Assembly (NCBI RefSeq): GCF_034350045.1
Contig: NZ_CP133781.1
Span: forward strand, 1,123,001 to 1,187,000
Length of the DNA stretch: 64,000 nt
From: Pseudomonas sp. CCI4.2
GTDB lineage: Bacteria; Pseudomonadota; Gammaproteobacteria; Pseudomonadales; Pseudomonadaceae
Reading direction: 5' to 3'
In this document: positions 63,721-64,000 of the stretch, piece after piece
Numbering within the stretch: position 1 is the stretch's first letter
How the letters are laid out: each line of letters opens with the position of its first letter
Notes under the pieces: generated by a model
Told to the model about the DNA's origin: nothing
The model's input: only the letters and a program-made list of their open reading frames with translations
The model's database searches: none
Position numbers and translations under genes: made by a program

Positions 63721-64000
63721 ATGAATATTGCTGCCATCCGCCGGACATTTCTTCTTTCTACGTTCAGCCTCGTGCTCGGTTCCAGCCTGATAGGGCAAGC
63801 CGTTGCTGGGGATCAGCTGCAAAAAATCAAAAGCAGCGGCACGATCAACGTCGGCCTTGAAGGTACGTACCCACCTTTCAGCTTTGTCGCTGAAGACGGC
63901 AAGCTCGCCGGTTTTGAAGTCGAGTTTTCCCAAGCACTGGCCAAGGAGCTGGGCGTGACGGCGAAACTGCAACCGACCAAGTGGGACGGCATCCTCGCGG
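63721..64000 (+). CDS. tcyJ: L-cystine-binding ABC transporter protein (partial, runs off the end)
   Basis: The first 93 codons are present from the ATG at 63721. A signal peptide (about 1-29, ending QAVAGDQ) is followed by KIKSSGTINVGLEGTYPPFS and LAGFEVEFSQALAKELGV, the start of a family 3 solute-binding domain as in TcyJ/FliY. Neighbour dcyD supports cystine rather than another polar amino acid. The rest, and any tcyL/tcyN genes, lie beyond the window. Confidence 0.88.
   Translation, partial: MNIAAIRRTFLLSTFSLVLGSSLIGQAVAGDQLQKIKSSGTINVGLEGTYPPFSFVAEDGKLAGFEVEFSQALAKELGVTAKLQPTKWDGILA

Overview
This 64 kb window is chromosomal DNA of a Pseudomonas species, most likely from the fluorescens/syringae side of the genus. 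The assignment rests on gene order (gshB-tonB3-algH-ruvX-pyrR-pyrB-pyrC', pilT-yggS-proC-yggT-metX-metW-rdgB-hemW, ftsY-ftsE-ftsX-rpoH, coaD-fdx-mutM, typA-thiI-glnA-ntrB-ntrC), on protein sequences that match known pseudomonad families closely, and on the many short REP/REPIN-type palindromes in the spacers. The sequence is GC-rich and densely coding. I see no rRNA or tRNA gene, CRISPR array, prophage or intact insertion sequence. Functions are read from sequence and recalled family knowledge; no database search was run.

Layout. 1-5.5 kb (+): the end of gshB, a TonB3-like energy transducer, algH, ruvX, then pyrR-pyrB and a degenerate dihydroorotase pyrC'. 5.5-8.5 kb: a repeat-filled spacer, a TM2 protein (-), an NlpC/P60 peptidase (+) and pilT (-). 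8.5-15.2 kb (+): a long run of yggS, proC, yggT, metX, metW, DUF4426, rdgB, hemW and DUF3392. 15.5-17.9 kb (-): trmB, thiG, thiS and DUF423. 17.9-18.7 kb (+): mtgA. 18.8-23 kb (-): ftsY-ftsE-ftsX followed by rpoH, which has a candidate AlgU/sigma-E promoter. 23.2-29 kb (+): a paired M16 peptidase system, rsmD, a YheT-like hydrolase and azlCD. 29-34.5 kb: a sulfurtransferase and a TetR regulator (-), then an aldehyde dehydrogenase, a Tat-type small subunit and a GMC oxidoreductase (+). 34.6-39.7 kb: coaD, fdx, mutM, an HDOD protein, pfpI and rlmI. 39.7-40.5 kb: an 820 bp spacer holding a composite repeat and a strongly structured element. 40.5-48.6 kb: an SH3 membrane protein, ilvD, pchP, folA, the DUF2868/DUF3482 membrane-GTPase pair and a YkgJ protein. 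48.7-58.6 kb: typA, thiI, glnA with a sigma-54 promoter, a cupin, two DUF4124 proteins, ntrB and ntrC. 58.6-60 kb: a broken amidase and a coupled small ORF. 60-64 kb: a YghZ-type aldo-keto reductase, a serine acetyltransferase, D-cysteine desulfhydrase and the start of a cystine-binding protein.

How the genes work together. Clear functional groups are pyrimidine synthesis, methionine synthesis (metX/metW), thiamin thiazole/sulfur relay (thiS, thiG, thiI), cell division and SRP targeting plus heat shock (ftsYEX-rpoH), nitrogen control (glnA, ntrB, ntrC), and cysteine/cystine use (epsC, dcyD, cystine-binding protein). The window is mostly conserved core genome. The least ordinary parts are the broken amidase whose Shine-Dalgarno lies in an 18-bp hairpin, the nested hairpin element near 40.0 kb, the composite intergenic repeats (one apparently absorbed into a coding start), the GMC/Tat/aldehyde dehydrogenase module and the DUF2868/DUF3482 pair. 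I found no convincing wholly new multi-gene system.
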